The notes beneath the pieces are model-generated. The model was not told the origin of the DNA. It did not search any database and saw only the letters and a program-made list of their open reading frames with translations. A stretch of DNA of 64,000 nt from Pinibacter soli (GTDB lineage: Bacteria; Bacteroidota; Bacteroidia; Chitinophagales; Chitinophagaceae): assembly GCF_029961145.1 (NCBI RefSeq), contig NZ_JASBRG010000007.1, forward strand, positions 2,920,533-2,984,532. Direction: 5' to 3'. The position numbers were made by a program, and so were the translations under genes. Numbering within the stretch: position 1 is the first letter of the stretch; the number at the start of each line of letters is the position of its first letter. Below, piece after piece: positions 16,719 through 25,411 of this stretch.

Positions 16719-17658
16719 TAGTAGTCGTTTTTAGTTGAGCTAATTGCGTAAAAAGTTCTTTTTCCTTTTCCGAAAGATTAGTGGGTATGTGCACCACCAT
16801 TTTTATATACAAATCTCCCGCCATGTCGGGATGGTTATATTCGGGCATTCCTTTACCCTTTAGCCTGAAAACCTTTCCGGTGTCTGTACCGGCGGGTACG
16901 TTCATGCTAATGGCATTTCCGGAAAGCAGCGTAACGTTTGTTTTACCGCCCAATACTGCAGTGTAGAGTTCAAGCGGAGCCTCAGTGTAAAGATCTTTTC
17001 CCTTCAGTTCGAAATTGGGCGTTGGCGTTACTTGTATGGAAATTAACAAGTCGCCATGCTCGCCGCCATTTATACCTGGATTACCTTTTCCTTTAAGTCT
17101 TATTATTTGTCCGTCGTAAAGGCCGGGTTTCAACTTCAAATTCAGTTTTGCACCATTAACCTCGATATGGCGGCCACCACCCGTGTATGCCTCCTGCAAA
17201 CTTACTTGCATAGTCGCTTGTACATCCCTGCCCTTTGCCGGTCGTGTGCTTCTTTGCCGGCGCCCCCCTGATTGTCCGAAAAGCGTTTCAAAAAAACTGG
17301 AAAAATCATGCTCTCCTTCTCCGCTACCGCCAAAAAAATCATTCATGTTGCCGCTGTAGTACTGGTTGCCGCCACCATTATTTTGCCATTGGCTCCAGTC
17401 AAAATTTTCAGCATTGCCGCCATGTTGCTCATACTGTTTCCAGTTTTCTCCAAACTGGTCGTACTTCTTTCTTTTTTCGGGGTCGCCCAGCACCTCATTT
17501 GCTTCAGAAATCTCCTTGAATTTTTCTTCCGCGGCCTTGTCATTGGGATTTTTGTCAGGGTGATATTTCACGGCCAGTTTACGATAGGCTTTCTTTATCT
17601 GATCCGCTGTTGCCGTTTTTTCAACACCTAAAATTTTATAGTAATCCTTTACGTTCAT
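16711..17658 (-). CDS. cbpA: CbpA-type DnaJ co-chaperone / curved-DNA-binding protein
   Basis: 315 residues. The J domain (1-70) carries the HPD motif at 33-35 (KYHPDKNP), followed by a G/F- and N/G-rich linker (about 75-135). Two beta-barrel C-terminal domains follow (about 140-300, with [21 protein letters not shown]). The DnaJ cysteine-rich zinc domain is absent, which marks the CbpA class (type II J protein) that stimulates DnaK ATPase. It is cotranscribed with the DinD-like gene that overlaps its 3' end. Family C repeats fill the divergent upstream gap. Confidence 0.93.
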   Translation of the reverse strand: MNVKDYYKILGVEKTATADQIKKAYRKLAVKYHPDKNPNDKAAEEKFKEISEANEVLGDPEKRKKYDQFGENWKQYEQHGGNAENFDWSQWQNNGGGNQYYSGNMNDFFGGSGEGEHDFSSFFETLFGQSGGRRQRSTRPAKGRDVQATMQVSLQEAYTGGGRHIEVNGAKLNLKLKPGLYDGQIIRLKGKGNPGINGGEHGDLLISIQVTPTPNFELKGKDLYTEAPLELYTAVLGGKTNVTLLSGNAISMNVPAGTDTGKVFRLKGKGMPEYNHPDMAGDLYIKMVVHIPTNLSEKEKELFTQLAQLKTTTNA

Positions 17659-17663
17659 GTTAT

Positions 17664-17824
17664 AAATTTAAGAAATTAGGAACTAGGAATGAGGAATTAG
17701 AACGTGTAAACCGGGCAGATTTTAGAACTGTTGAAAGTGCTCAACCAATCAACATTTCTTCTCGGTCTTACTCGCTGTAAAACCCATTCTAATTTCTGAT
17801 TCCTAACTTCTAATTCCTAATTTT
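17664..17824. repeat. Intergenic inverted repeat, family C (TTCCTAA words)
   Basis: Left arm GAAATTAGGAACTAGG... and right arm ...CTAACTTCTAATTCC are built of degenerate 7-base words and are approximately inverted. It lies in the divergent gap between cbpA and the flippase. Related: 21511-21553 and 59602-59676. Confidence 0.65.
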
Positions 17825-17865
17825 CCACATCTTTGCAATCAAACTTTACATTTTAACCCGTTTGC

Positions 17866-19359
17866 ATGAGTAATATTAGGCGTCAAAGTATCATTTCCTC
17901 CGTCTTAATTTATATGGGCTTTGCATTTGGCGCAATCAATACTTACCTGTTTGCCAAAAACAATATTTTCACAACGGATCAGTTTGGCTTAACGCGGGTT
18001 ATCATTATCACCGGAAATTTATTTAACAGCTTTGCCTGCCTTGCCTTGCCTTCGGTTATTTACAAATTTGCACCTTACTATAAAGGCAATCTTAAGGGTA
18101 AAGACAACGATCTTTTGTCTGCTGCGCTAATCCTTGCATTTATAGGATTTGTGATGACAACATTGGTAGGCGTTGTTTTTGAACCGTTGGTCGTCAAAAA
18201 GTTTTCGGATAAATCCGCTTTGTTTGTTCAGTATTATTTTCTGGTTTTTCCCTATCTCTTCTTCTATCTTTTTTTCAACATATTGGAAGCTTATGCATGG
18301 AGCGTAAAAGAAACGGTTGCCTCAAATTTTTTGCGTGAAGCAGGCAATCGTATTTCTGTTACCATGCTTATCCTTTTGTTTATTGTTGGCGGTTTTAAAT
18401 TTGATCTCTTCATCAAAATATTTTCCTGCCTATGGGGCGTCAGCTTTCTCGGTTTGCTCTTTTATTTAATGAAGGTTGGCAAATTGCATTTCACTTTTAA
18501 ACTTAGCAGGGTCACAAGAAGATACTGGAAAAAGATGGCGCTGCTCATGGGATTTGTGTACGCTGGTTTGGTCATCCAAACTTTATCGGCCAGCCTGGAT
18601 ACTTTTACCATTGCGAGCTATTGGGGCATTGGGGCTGTTGCGATATATGATGTTAGTAATTACATTTCAAACATCATAAGCGTTCCGCAAAAAAGTGTGG
18701 TTGCCATCAGTACTTCCTATTTGTCAGAAGCCTGGAGAAATAAAGATCTGGCAACTATTCAACGGATTTACTCCCGGAGCAGCATCAATCTTTTATTAAT
18801 ATCTATCTTCCTTTTCACTCTCATCTGGCTTAACTATGACACAGTTATGAACGTTCTACCACTTAACCCGGCATATCGCGCTGGAAAAATGGTAGTCCTA
18901 TTGTTTGGTTTCAAATTTATTGTGGACATGGGCACAGGCGTAAACTCCCAAATCATTGGCACTTCCACTTATTGGCGGTTTGAGTTTATTTGTGGAGTAA
19001 TTCTACTGTCGCTGACGGCACCGTTGAACATTATTTTAGTGAAGCGTTACGGCATCATCGGTGCAGGATATTCTAATCTTATCGCTTACACTATTTATAA
19101 CACGATCAGAATTGTTTTCCTCTGGAAAAAATTCAACCTGCAACCATTTACCATTAAGACGGTTTATGTACTTGTGATATCGCTGATTTGCTATTTCATT
19201 TGTTACCTGTTGTTTCACAATATGCATTCCTGGTTTTCTTTGTTCTTAACAAGCGGAGTGTATATTGCATTATTTGGTGCTGCTACTGTTTATTTCAATC
19301 TTTCTCCGGACGTATTGCCAGTGTGGCAAACGGTTAAGAAGAGACTGGGCATTAGGTAA
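17866..19359 (+). CDS. Oligosaccharide flippase (Wzx/MVF-type) membrane protein
   Basis: 497 residues with about fourteen transmembrane segments spread along the whole length, the usual layout of polysaccharide-transport (Wzx, RfbX) flippases of the MOP superfamily. The N-terminal QSIISSVLIYMGFAFGAINTYL and a central amphipathic segment (KLHFTFKLSRVTRRYWKKMA) fit the family. It would flip lipid-linked sugar repeats across the inner membrane. Downstream, the YciO gene is convergent with only 6 bases between the stops. No glycan cluster surrounds it, so its substrate is unclear. Confidence 0.88.
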   Translation: MSNIRRQSIISSVLIYMGFAFGAINTYLFAKNNIFTTDQFGLTRVIIITGNLFNSFACLALPSVIYKFAPYYKGNLKGKDNDLLSAALILAFIGFVMTTLVGVVFEPLVVKKFSDKSALFVQYYFLVFPYLFFYLFFNILEAYAWSVKETVASNFLREAGNRISVTMLILLFIVGGFKFDLFIKIFSCLWGVSFLGLLFYLMKVGKLHFTFKLSRVTRRYWKKMALLMGFVYAGLVIQTLSASLDTFTIASYWGIGAVAIYDVSNYISNIISVPQKSVVAISTSYLSEAWRNKDLATIQRIYSRSSINLLLISIFLFTLIWLNYDTVMNVLPLNPAYRAGKMVVLLFGFKFIVDMGTGVNSQIIGTSTYWRFEFICGVILLSLTAPLNIILVKRYGIIGAGYSNLIAYTIYNTIRIVFLWKKFNLQPFTIKTVYVLVISLICYFICYLLFHNMHSWFSLFLTSGVYIALFGAATVYFNLSPDVLPVWQTVKKRLGIR

Positions 19360-19365
19360 TGGAAA

Positions 19366-19977
19366 TTATGCCTCTGCCCATTCACCAAGGCCCTTTCTTA
19401 TTAATTCCGGAGGCTCTTGTGTACAGTCAACAATCGTAGACGGAGTAATGCCGCCAATGCCACCATCCACCACAATGTCTACAATGTTTTTAAAATTTTC
19501 ATACATCAATTCCGGATCGGTGTATTCTTCCACCATTTCTCCGGGAAGAGAAGTACTTAGTATAGGGTGGCCAAGTTCTTTGATCATTGTTTGAGCGATA
19601 ATATTATCCGGCACGCGAAGACCGATCGTGTCTTTTTTACTTTTTAAAATTTTTGGCACCTGTTTGCTGGCGGGTAAAATAAAGGTGTAGGGACCGGGTA
19701 AATAAGTTTTCAGCATTCTATACAAGGGCGTAGAAATGCTTTTGGTGTAATTGCTAAGGTCACTTAAGTCATAACAAATAAATGAAAGCTGGGCCTTTGC
19801 GGGCTGTATGTTCTTTATCCGGCACACCTTTTCAATGGCGTCGTGCTGAAATATGTTGCAGCCCAAACCATATATAGTATCAGTGGGATATATAATCGTA
19901 CCTCCATCGTTAAGGCACTCAACAATAGTTTTAATGTTCCTGGGTTGGGGATTTTCCGGATGAAGGTGTAAAAGCAT
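19366..19977 (-). CDS. YciO/YrdC/Sua5-family protein
   Basis: 203 residues. It contains the family's opening GGTIIYPTDTIYGLGCN, and then KAQLSFICYDLSDLSNYTKSI, PGPYTFILPASKQVPK, TIGLRVPDN and ILSTSLP. The arrangement, and the SFICYDLSDLS wording in particular, matches the YciO branch better than TsaC/TsaC2, which make threonylcarbamoyl-AMP for the t6A modification of tRNA. YciO is related to that step, but its role is less settled. Whether this is the organism's t6A enzyme cannot be decided here. Confidence 0.85.
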   Translation of the reverse strand: MLLHLHPENPQPRNIKTIVECLNDGGTIIYPTDTIYGLGCNIFQHDAIEKVCRIKNIQPAKAQLSFICYDLSDLSNYTKSISTPLYRMLKTYLPGPYTFILPASKQVPKILKSKKDTIGLRVPDNIIAQTMIKELGHPILSTSLPGEMVEEYTDPELMYENFKNIVDIVVDGGIGGITPSTIVDCTQEPPELIRKGLGEWAEA

Positions 19978-20089
19978 GTTACTAAATTACTTAAATTTAT
20001 TTTTGCATTCCTATCCTTAAAAACTACATGCTGTTTCTAAACTTAACAATGAATTAATATTAAATTTAGGTAGTTAAAAAATTCTCGCT

Positions 20090-20962
20090 ATGGAACTGAA
20101 ACCTGTAATTAAAGTTGATAGCATTAGACCAGAAGAATTTAAGAACGAGTTTTATAATGAGATGAAGCCAATAGTGATGACACAGCTTGCAAAGCAATGG
20201 CCCGCATATGAAAAATGGAACTGGGATTATTTTAAGCAAGTGGTAGGCAATGTAGAAGTAGGAGTTTATAACAATGTAAAAAGTGACGCCTACACTCCAA
20301 TCAACAAGGCGGACGATTACATGAAATTCGGCGATTATCTCGACATCGTAAAAACTGGCCCAGCAGAACTTCGCATTTTTCTTTTTAATTTATTTCAACA
20401 TGCACCAGACCTGGTAAATGACTTCGGATGGCCGGAGGATCTGATGAAAGGCTTTGTAAAAAAATTCCCTATGCTTTTTGTAGGCGGTTCCGGCTCTGTT
20501 ACACATATGCACTTTGACATCGACCTTTCCCATATTCTGCATACGCAATTTGCCGGCAGAAAAAGAGTACTGCTTTTCCCGTTTGAAGAACAACACAAAC
20601 TTTACCGCAAACCGTGGGAGGTTTTGAGTTTTGCAAACTTTGAGAATTATTTTGACCCTAAAAAAAGCAAACTCGACCTCGACAAATTCCCGGAAGTAGC
20701 CAAAGCCCGGGGCTATGAAGTGATCCTGGAACACGGTGACACACTTTTTATGCCGGCCGGCTACTGGCACCACATGGAGTATATTGATAGCGGTTTCGCC
20801 ATGAGCCTCAGAGCTTTACAATCTTCTGTGGTTGGAAAACTGAAAGGGGCCTGGAATCTTTTCGGTATGAGAAACATTGATACGCTCATGAAAAAAACTG
20901 CTCCTGAGTGGTGGTATAATTACAAAAAAGAAAAAACTTTCGAATTTGCAAATGCTTCATAA
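20090..20962 (+). CDS. JmjC-like cupin_8 domain protein
   Basis: 290 residues. An Fe(II)/2-oxoglutarate-type double-stranded beta-helix is indicated by the HxD pair H141-D143 (THMHFDID) and a distal histidine in GYWHHMEY (H227 or H228). The helix-rich N-terminus and the GRKRVLLFPFEEQ segment fit the cupin_8/JmjC group, whose bacterial members hydroxylate amino-acid side chains of proteins or small molecules. The substrate is unknown. It is followed by a long gene-free gap. Confidence 0.87.
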   Translation: MELKPVIKVDSIRPEEFKNEFYNEMKPIVMTQLAKQWPAYEKWNWDYFKQVVGNVEVGVYNNVKSDAYTPINKADDYMKFGDYLDIVKTGPAELRIFLFNLFQHAPDLVNDFGWPEDLMKGFVKKFPMLFVGGSGSVTHMHFDIDLSHILHTQFAGRKRVLLFPFEEQHKLYRKPWEVLSFANFENYFDPKKSKLDLDKFPEVAKARGYEVILEHGDTLFMPAGYWHHMEYIDSGFAMSLRALQSSVVGKLKGAWNLFGMRNIDTLMKKTAPEWWYNYKKEKTFEFANAS

Positions 20963-21404
20963 CGAACAGGTATGTGCGGTTTTTGGGCCCTACCTGACCA
21001 AATTGTGCAATTCGTGTTAAAAAAAGAACATTTTTTTACTGCAAAAAATCTTGCATATTATTTAAACAGTCTTTAATTTTAAAGCCTAGCAACTTATAGC
21101 TGAGTCGTTCCGTGTGATGCTAACCAGTTCTATCCAATCTCCATTTCGGAACACCCTCCAAGTCCCAGTGCAAATACTACCAATTTTCCGTAACAGATAA
21201 TGCCCTGTCCGAGATTTCAATATTCGAATCCATTCCTGTATTTACCGTAATACATTTGATCTGACCTTTTCCCCGAATAACCCGACTCCTTCGTAAACTA
21301 TCCAAATTATTATTGGTAAAGGCTTCGGTTATTCCCAAAATATTATTATTGATAAACCAGATACACTCACCTCTTTCTTTTTGTGGTTTCAGAGGTAAGC
21401 ACAG

Positions 21405-21433
21405 GCCGGCGATTTCAATCGCTGGCTATTTTT
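21405..21433 (+). terminator. Plus-strand terminator-like hairpin in the gene-free gap
   Basis: GCCGGCGAT (21405-21413) pairs with ATCGCTGGC (21418-21426) with one G-U pair, followed by TATTTTTTT. It would end the cupin transcript late or a separate RNA. The arm CCGGCGA could instead pair with TCGCCGG at 21445-21451. Confidence 0.7.
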
Positions 21434-21473
21434 TTGGACGTAAGTCGCCGGATGCAAGTAGCCAGTTGGTTTA

Positions 21474-21507
21474 AAACAAAAAGAGCGCAAGTAAAACTTA
21501 CGCTCTT
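21474..21507 (-). terminator. Rho-independent terminator of the oxidoreductase beta gene
   Basis: On the minus strand AAGAGCGTAAG pairs with CTTGCGCTCTT (one G-U) around TTTTA and is followed by TTTGTTTT. It lies about 40 bases after the stop at 21548. Confidence 0.88.
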
Positions 21508-21547
21508 CGCTATTAATTTCTAATTTCTGATTCCTAATTTCTAATTT

Positions 21548-22585
21548 CTAGTTGATCGTCCAAACCTCATTTCCTCTCAGCAACTTATCCAAATCTCCTT
21601 TGCCTTTTGTAGCAATCACTTCTTCGATTTGGAGGTTCAATACATCTTCATAACAAGCTCTGTCATTTTCGTAGAAAACACCGAACGGACGTGGCAAATG
21701 GCCCTCAATACGAGGGTCATCAAACATGCGAACTAATATTTGAGCTTTGTAAAAATCTTTTTCGTCGTGGATCCAAAGATCATCGGCGCTTACGCCATTG
21801 CCCAGTTCTACTACAACAGGCTTAAAGCCATCCAGCTTAATTCCTTTGTTTTGCTCAGCACCAAAAACCAATGGCTTGCCGTGCTGAAGGAAAATCGCTT
21901 CAGTTGGTTTGCTTGCTTTTTCAGTGAAAATTTCAAATGCGCCATCATTGAAGATGTTACAGTTTTGATAGATCTCCAGGAAAGATGCGCCTCTGTGCGC
22001 ATGACTGCGAACCAACATTTCCTGCAAATGTTTAGGATCACGGTCCATACTGCGTGCAACAAATGAAGCATCCGCGCCCATTGCAAGCGCCAGAGGATTG
22101 AACGGATGATCGATACTTCCGTATGGAGTACTCTTAGTTACTTTGCTTTCTTCTGATGTTGGAGAGTATTGACCTTTTGTCAAACCATAAATTTGGTTGT
22201 TGAACAAAAGAATATTTACATCAAAATTTCTACGGAGCAAGTGAATGGTGTGGTTTCCGCCAATGCTAAGGCTGTCACCATCACCCGTAACGATCCAAAC
22301 ACTCAGTTCTGGTCTTGTTGCTTTCAATCCAGATGCAATGGCTGTCGCACGACCGTGGATCGAGTGCATACCATAAGTGTTCATGTAGTACGGAAAACGG
22401 CTGCTACAACCTATTCCGGATATGATTACAATATTTTCCCTTGGAATTCCCAAACCCGGCATCACCTTTTGAACCTGCGCCAAAATGGAATAATCTCCAC
22501 AACCCGGGCACCACCTTACTTCCTGATCAGTCGCAAAATCTTTTGCTGTGAGTAGGGGTTTAGGATCTATTTCAATAGTAGACAT
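21548..22585 (-). CDS. korB: 2-oxoacid:ferredoxin oxidoreductase, beta (TPP-binding) subunit
   Basis: 345 residues. CPGCG (26-30), a GIGCSS motif (58-63), the TPP/Mg site GDGDSLSIGGNH (101-112) and NNQIYGLTKGQ (129-139) define the beta subunit of 2-oxoglutarate-type ferredoxin oxidoreductases. These decarboxylate 2-oxoacids to acyl-CoA and reduce ferredoxin in the cytoplasm. The alpha subunit gene is normally adjacent but is not on either side: a cytochrome gene diverges upstream and a gene-free gap lies downstream. The symbol assumes 2-oxoglutarate specificity, which is not proven here. Confidence 0.9.
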   Translation of the reverse strand: MSTIEIDPKPLLTAKDFATDQEVRWCPGCGDYSILAQVQKVMPGLGIPRENIVIISGIGCSSRFPYYMNTYGMHSIHGRATAIASGLKATRPELSVWIVTGDGDSLSIGGNHTIHLLRRNFDVNILLFNNQIYGLTKGQYSPTSEESKVTKSTPYGSIDHPFNPLALAMGADASFVARSMDRDPKHLQEMLVRSHAHRGASFLEIYQNCNIFNDGAFEIFTEKASKPTEAIFLQHGKPLVFGAEQNKGIKLDGFKPVVVELGNGVSADDLWIHDEKDFYKAQILVRMFDDPRIEGHLPRPFGVFYENDRACYEDVLNLQIEEVIATKGKGDLDKLLRGNEVWTIN

Positions 22586-22731
22586 GAGTATATAATATTT
22601 AGAAGGCTAACGATTTTTGCAAATTTCCTCAATAATTTTCAATTACCGTTCATAAGATTTTAAACTTTTGTCATGGTTTTGTCAGGCGAATGCATTTATT
22701 TTATCACCCTAAAGTTTAAACAACGTCATTT

Positions 22732-23193
22732 ATGAAGATATCTAAGAAAGTTTTGGTAATCGCTGCAATGGTTGCCACAGTAGGAATCAACATCGCTGCA
22801 ACATCTCCCAACGAAGAAAAAAAGAATAATTTGAAAGTACTTCCAAAAGACATCAGCCATGATGATTTGGAAAAGGTTATGCGCGGTTTTAACAATGCAT
22901 TAGGAGTTAGATGTAATTTCTGCCATGCACCATCTGCCGCTGATCCTAAAAAGATGGATTTCGCAAGTGACGCCAAACCAGAAAAAGAACAGGCCCGCGA
23001 TATGATGAGAATGACTTTGAAGATCAACAAAAAATTCTTTGAAGGCAAAAGTAATTCCCTGTTGGATACGGCAAATGCGATCAGTTGCAAAACTTGTCAC
23101 CATGGCAACCCGCATCCAAAAGAAACTTTAGGCGCACCTGCAATGCCTCCTCCACCGCCACCTGCTCCGGCACAAGCCCCTACAGGTAAATAG
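22732..23193 (+). CDS. Exported c-type cytochrome with two CxxCH sites
   Basis: 153 residues with a signal peptide (about 1-23). Two haem-binding motifs are present: CNFCH (61-65) and CKTCH (119-123). The region LPKDISHDDLEKVMRGFNNALGVRCNFCH resembles the photosynthetic reaction-centre cytochrome-type domain found in many non-phototrophic Bacteroidota. The tail is proline- and alanine-rich (PPPPPPAPAQAP) and may be a spacer. It probably works in periplasmic electron transfer; the partner is not indicated by its neighbours. Confidence 0.88.
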   Translation: MKISKKVLVIAAMVATVGINIAATSPNEEKKNNLKVLPKDISHDDLEKVMRGFNNALGVRCNFCHAPSAADPKKMDFASDAKPEKEQARDMMRMTLKINKKFFEGKSNSLLDTANAISCKTCHHGNPHPKETLGAPAMPPPPPPAPAQAPTGK

Positions 23194-23255
23194 TCGCAAA
23201 TGGAGAAATCGTGAAACGTGAATTAGAGAACACTAGATTAAATTTCAAAATAGCT

Positions 23256-23292
23256 AATCGGGAATCATAAATATGGTTCCCGATTTTTTTTT
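23256..23292 (+). terminator. Terminator of the cytochrome gene
   Basis: AATCGGGAATCAT (23256-23268) pairs with ATGGTTCCCGATT (23273-23285) with one G-U, loop AAAT, followed by a run of T. Confidence 0.9.
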
Positions 23293-23403
23293 GCTTAATC
23301 TATATCAACCTCAATTATTTAGAGACGTACAGCGCCCCGGCTAATTTCCTACCATTCACGTCTTAAAAACAATGTTTGAAATATTTTTAAATTGCTAAAT
23401 ATA

Positions 23404-23421
23404 TTAGTAAATTTATACTAA
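23404..23421. promoter_or_regulatory. Possible operator: TTAGTA-N6-TACTAA
   Basis: A 6+6 inverted repeat in a very AT-rich stretch, extended by imperfect AAATAT arms, 10 bases upstream of the LigT-like start codon. The position fits an operator, but AT-rich palindromes are common by chance. Confidence 0.25.
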
Positions 23422-23431
23422 ATATTTTACC

Positions 23432-24061
23432 ATGAAATCAATTACTGCAATGAGGATTGTTTCATTAATTCCCAGTTATCCATTGAACGAATATTTGCTG
23501 GTATTGAATCCGCATGAAGAATTAAGAAACAAGATCAAAAAAGTAAAACAGGAATTTTATAACTCATACCAGGCCCAGACTGCGCTCGGAGGCAAGCCAC
23601 ATATAACGCTGGCGAAATTTACACAAAGAAGCATGGTGGAAGAAAGGATTATCAGCAGGATCAAGCCGGTTGCAATGGGTTATCATCCCATTAAAGTAGA
23701 GCTGAAAGATTATGCATCATTTCCTTCGCACACCATTTTTATCAACGTCACCACTAAGATGCCGATAAAAAACCTGGTGAAGGAAATTAAAACAGCTTCG
23801 CAATTATTGATGAAGCTTGATAAGGATAACAAACCGCATTTTATCGACGAGCCTCATGTAACAATTGCAAGAAAACTACAACCATGGCAGTTTGAGAAAG
23901 GATGGCTCGAGTATTCACACAGAGAGTTTACAGGACGTTTTATTGCAGACAGTATGCTGCTTTTGAAGAGACCGGTTGGCGAAAAAGCTTACCAGATCTT
24001 GCATCGTTTCGAGTTTCAAAATCTTCCGGTGAATACAAGACAAGGAATGCTGTTCGAATAA
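23432..24061 (+). CDS. 2'-5' RNA ligase / 2H phosphoesterase family protein
   Basis: 209 residues. Two HxT/S-type motifs are seen, PHITLA (H57) and PHVTIA (H142), which define the LigT/2H phosphoesterase fold. Members open 2',3'-cyclic phosphates or join 2'-5' RNA ends. Spacing of 85 residues between the motifs and the overall length are typical. It is followed 26 bases later by a radical SAM gene on the same strand. There is no clue to the physiological substrate. A possible operator lies just upstream. Confidence 0.88.
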   Translation: MKSITAMRIVSLIPSYPLNEYLLVLNPHEELRNKIKKVKQEFYNSYQAQTALGGKPHITLAKFTQRSMVEERIISRIKPVAMGYHPIKVELKDYASFPSHTIFINVTTKMPIKNLVKEIKTASQLLMKLDKDNKPHFIDEPHVTIARKLQPWQFEKGWLEYSHREFTGRFIADSMLLLKRPVGEKAYQILHRFEFQNLPVNTRQGMLFE

Positions 24062-24087
24062 AAACAAATTAGAAGGAGAGAAAAACA

Positions 24088-25194
24088 GTGAACATGAATA
24101 GTGATAACATGGATCCCGATTATGTGGATCCCAATGAAAATGTAAATACTTACCACAAAGGACGAGGCGCTCAATACAACACAAAAAATAAGTTTCAAAA
24201 AGACGAACGCGTTCGCGAGCATGTAGAAGGAATTGATGATTGGACAGAAGAAAACGTAGCTACTCAATACATCTTTACAGAAGCAAAATCAATTGTAAAT
24301 AAGGTTGACAGTCCGGATGTAGGCATGTTTTACAGCATGAATCCTTACCAGGGTTGCGAACATGGATGCATTTACTGCTATGCCCGAAACTCATTTGAAT
24401 ACTGGGGTTACAGTGCGGGACTCGATTTTGAAAGCAAGATCATCGTTAAAAAAAATGCACCAGAACTGCTTCGAAAATTTTTAATGAATCCCAAATGGGA
24501 ATGCGTGCCTATCAGCATAAGCGGCAACACCGATTGTTATCAACCCGCTGAAAAAAAGTTTGGTATCACACGCCAATTACTCGAAGTCTGCAATGAGTTC
24601 AATCAGCCAGTTGGCATGATTACCAAGAACGCCGGAATGCTACGCGACAAGGACCTGCTGCAGGAAATGGCGAGGAAAAAATTAGTTTCCATTCTCGTTT
24701 CCATCACATCATTTGATGAGGATCTGCGCCGTGCAATGGAACCAAGAACAACAACAGGCAAGCAAAGAATAAGAGTGATAAAAGAGTTAAGTGATCTTGG
24801 TGTAAGAGCCGGAGTAATGCTGGGACCTATGATACCCGGATTGAATGAGCACGAAATGCAACGCATTATGAAAGCGGCGGCAGAAAATGGCGCAACATTT
24901 TCTGCTTACACTTTTATAAGATTGAATGGAGCGATTAAGTTTTTATTTCATGACTGGTTATACAAAAACTTCCCCGACCGCGCAGATAAAGTGTGGCACA
25001 TGATTGAGCAAAGCCATGATGGACAAGTGAACGACAGCCGCTTTGGAGTGCGTATGCGCGGTGAAGGCCACATCGCCGCAATGGTAAATATGCAATACAA
25101 AAAATATGGAAAACTCTACGGCCTGAATGCCGAACGCTGGGAACTCGACACCACACAATTCCGAAGACCCGGAGAACAGATGAGATTGTTTTGA
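24088..25194 (+). CDS. PA0069-type radical SAM protein
   Basis: 368 residues from a GTG start; an in-frame ATG lies at 24094. AAGGAG at 24073-24078 favours the GTG by spacing. The [4Fe-4S] cluster motif C90xxxC94xxC97 sits in NPYQGCEHGCIYCYARNS, followed by ISGNTDCYQP and the GVRAGVMLGPMIPGLN segment typical of the PA0069/Rv2578c group. The reaction of this group is not established. The C-terminus ends in a motif-poor FRRPGEQMRLF. It probably shares a transcript with the LigT-like gene. Confidence 0.92.
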   Translation: MNMNSDNMDPDYVDPNENVNTYHKGRGAQYNTKNKFQKDERVREHVEGIDDWTEENVATQYIFTEAKSIVNKVDSPDVGMFYSMNPYQGCEHGCIYCYARNSFEYWGYSAGLDFESKIIVKKNAPELLRKFLMNPKWECVPISISGNTDCYQPAEKKFGITRQLLEVCNEFNQPVGMITKNAGMLRDKDLLQEMARKKLVSILVSITSFDEDLRRAMEPRTTTGKQRIRVIKELSDLGVRAGVMLGPMIPGLNEHEMQRIMKAAAENGATFSAYTFIRLNGAIKFLFHDWLYKNFPDRADKVWHMIEQSHDGQVNDSRFGVRMRGEGHIAAMVNMQYKKYGKLYGLNAERWELDTTQFRRPGEQMRLF

Positions 25195-25207
25195 TTGACG
25201 CTCAGGA

Positions 25208-25395
25208 TTTCACGCGGCGAACGCAACGGAGCGGCGATGCTGCGGGATGTTTTATTGCAATATTTATTATTATTAAACTGCACCACTACCGCTGAGTAAA
25301 AAACAGAGCGTCTGTAACAACCAAATACTTTTGAATTCGTTGTGTCGCTGCTCCGTTGTGTTCGCTGCGTGAAATAAACTTTGCGCCTTTGCGTG
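25208..25395. repeat. Intergenic inverted repeat, family I (TTTCACGC words)
   Basis: The arm near 25208-25242 (TTTCACGCGGCGAACGC...) and the arm near 25338-25372 (...GTTCGCTGCGTGAAA) are reverse complements with a few mismatches over about 34 bases. A further half-word, GCGCCTTTGCGTGAAAC, follows. It lies between convergent genes. Confidence 0.65.
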
Positions 25396-25411
25396 AAACA
25401 AAACTGCGGCA

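Larger units (their letters stand above)
20963..21547. other. 585-base gene-free stretch, possible noncoding transcript
   Basis: No credible gene is visible. It contains a plus-strand terminator-like hairpin at 21405-21433, far from any plus-strand gene end (the cupin gene stops at 20962), a TACATTTG box at 21251-21258, a minus-strand terminator at 21474-21507 and family C repeat words at 21511-21553. A 34-codon frame begins at 20972 but has no support. A short untranslated RNA on the plus strand is possible. Confidence 0.5.

Noticed and set aside
20972..21076. Frame of 34 codons starting MCGFWALP after the cupin gene
   Set aside because: Short, no recognisable ribosome-binding site or family, and can occur by chance in an AT-rich gap.
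21219..21232. TTCGAATCC like a tRNA T-loop
   Set aside because: No acceptor, D or anticodon stems can be drawn around it.
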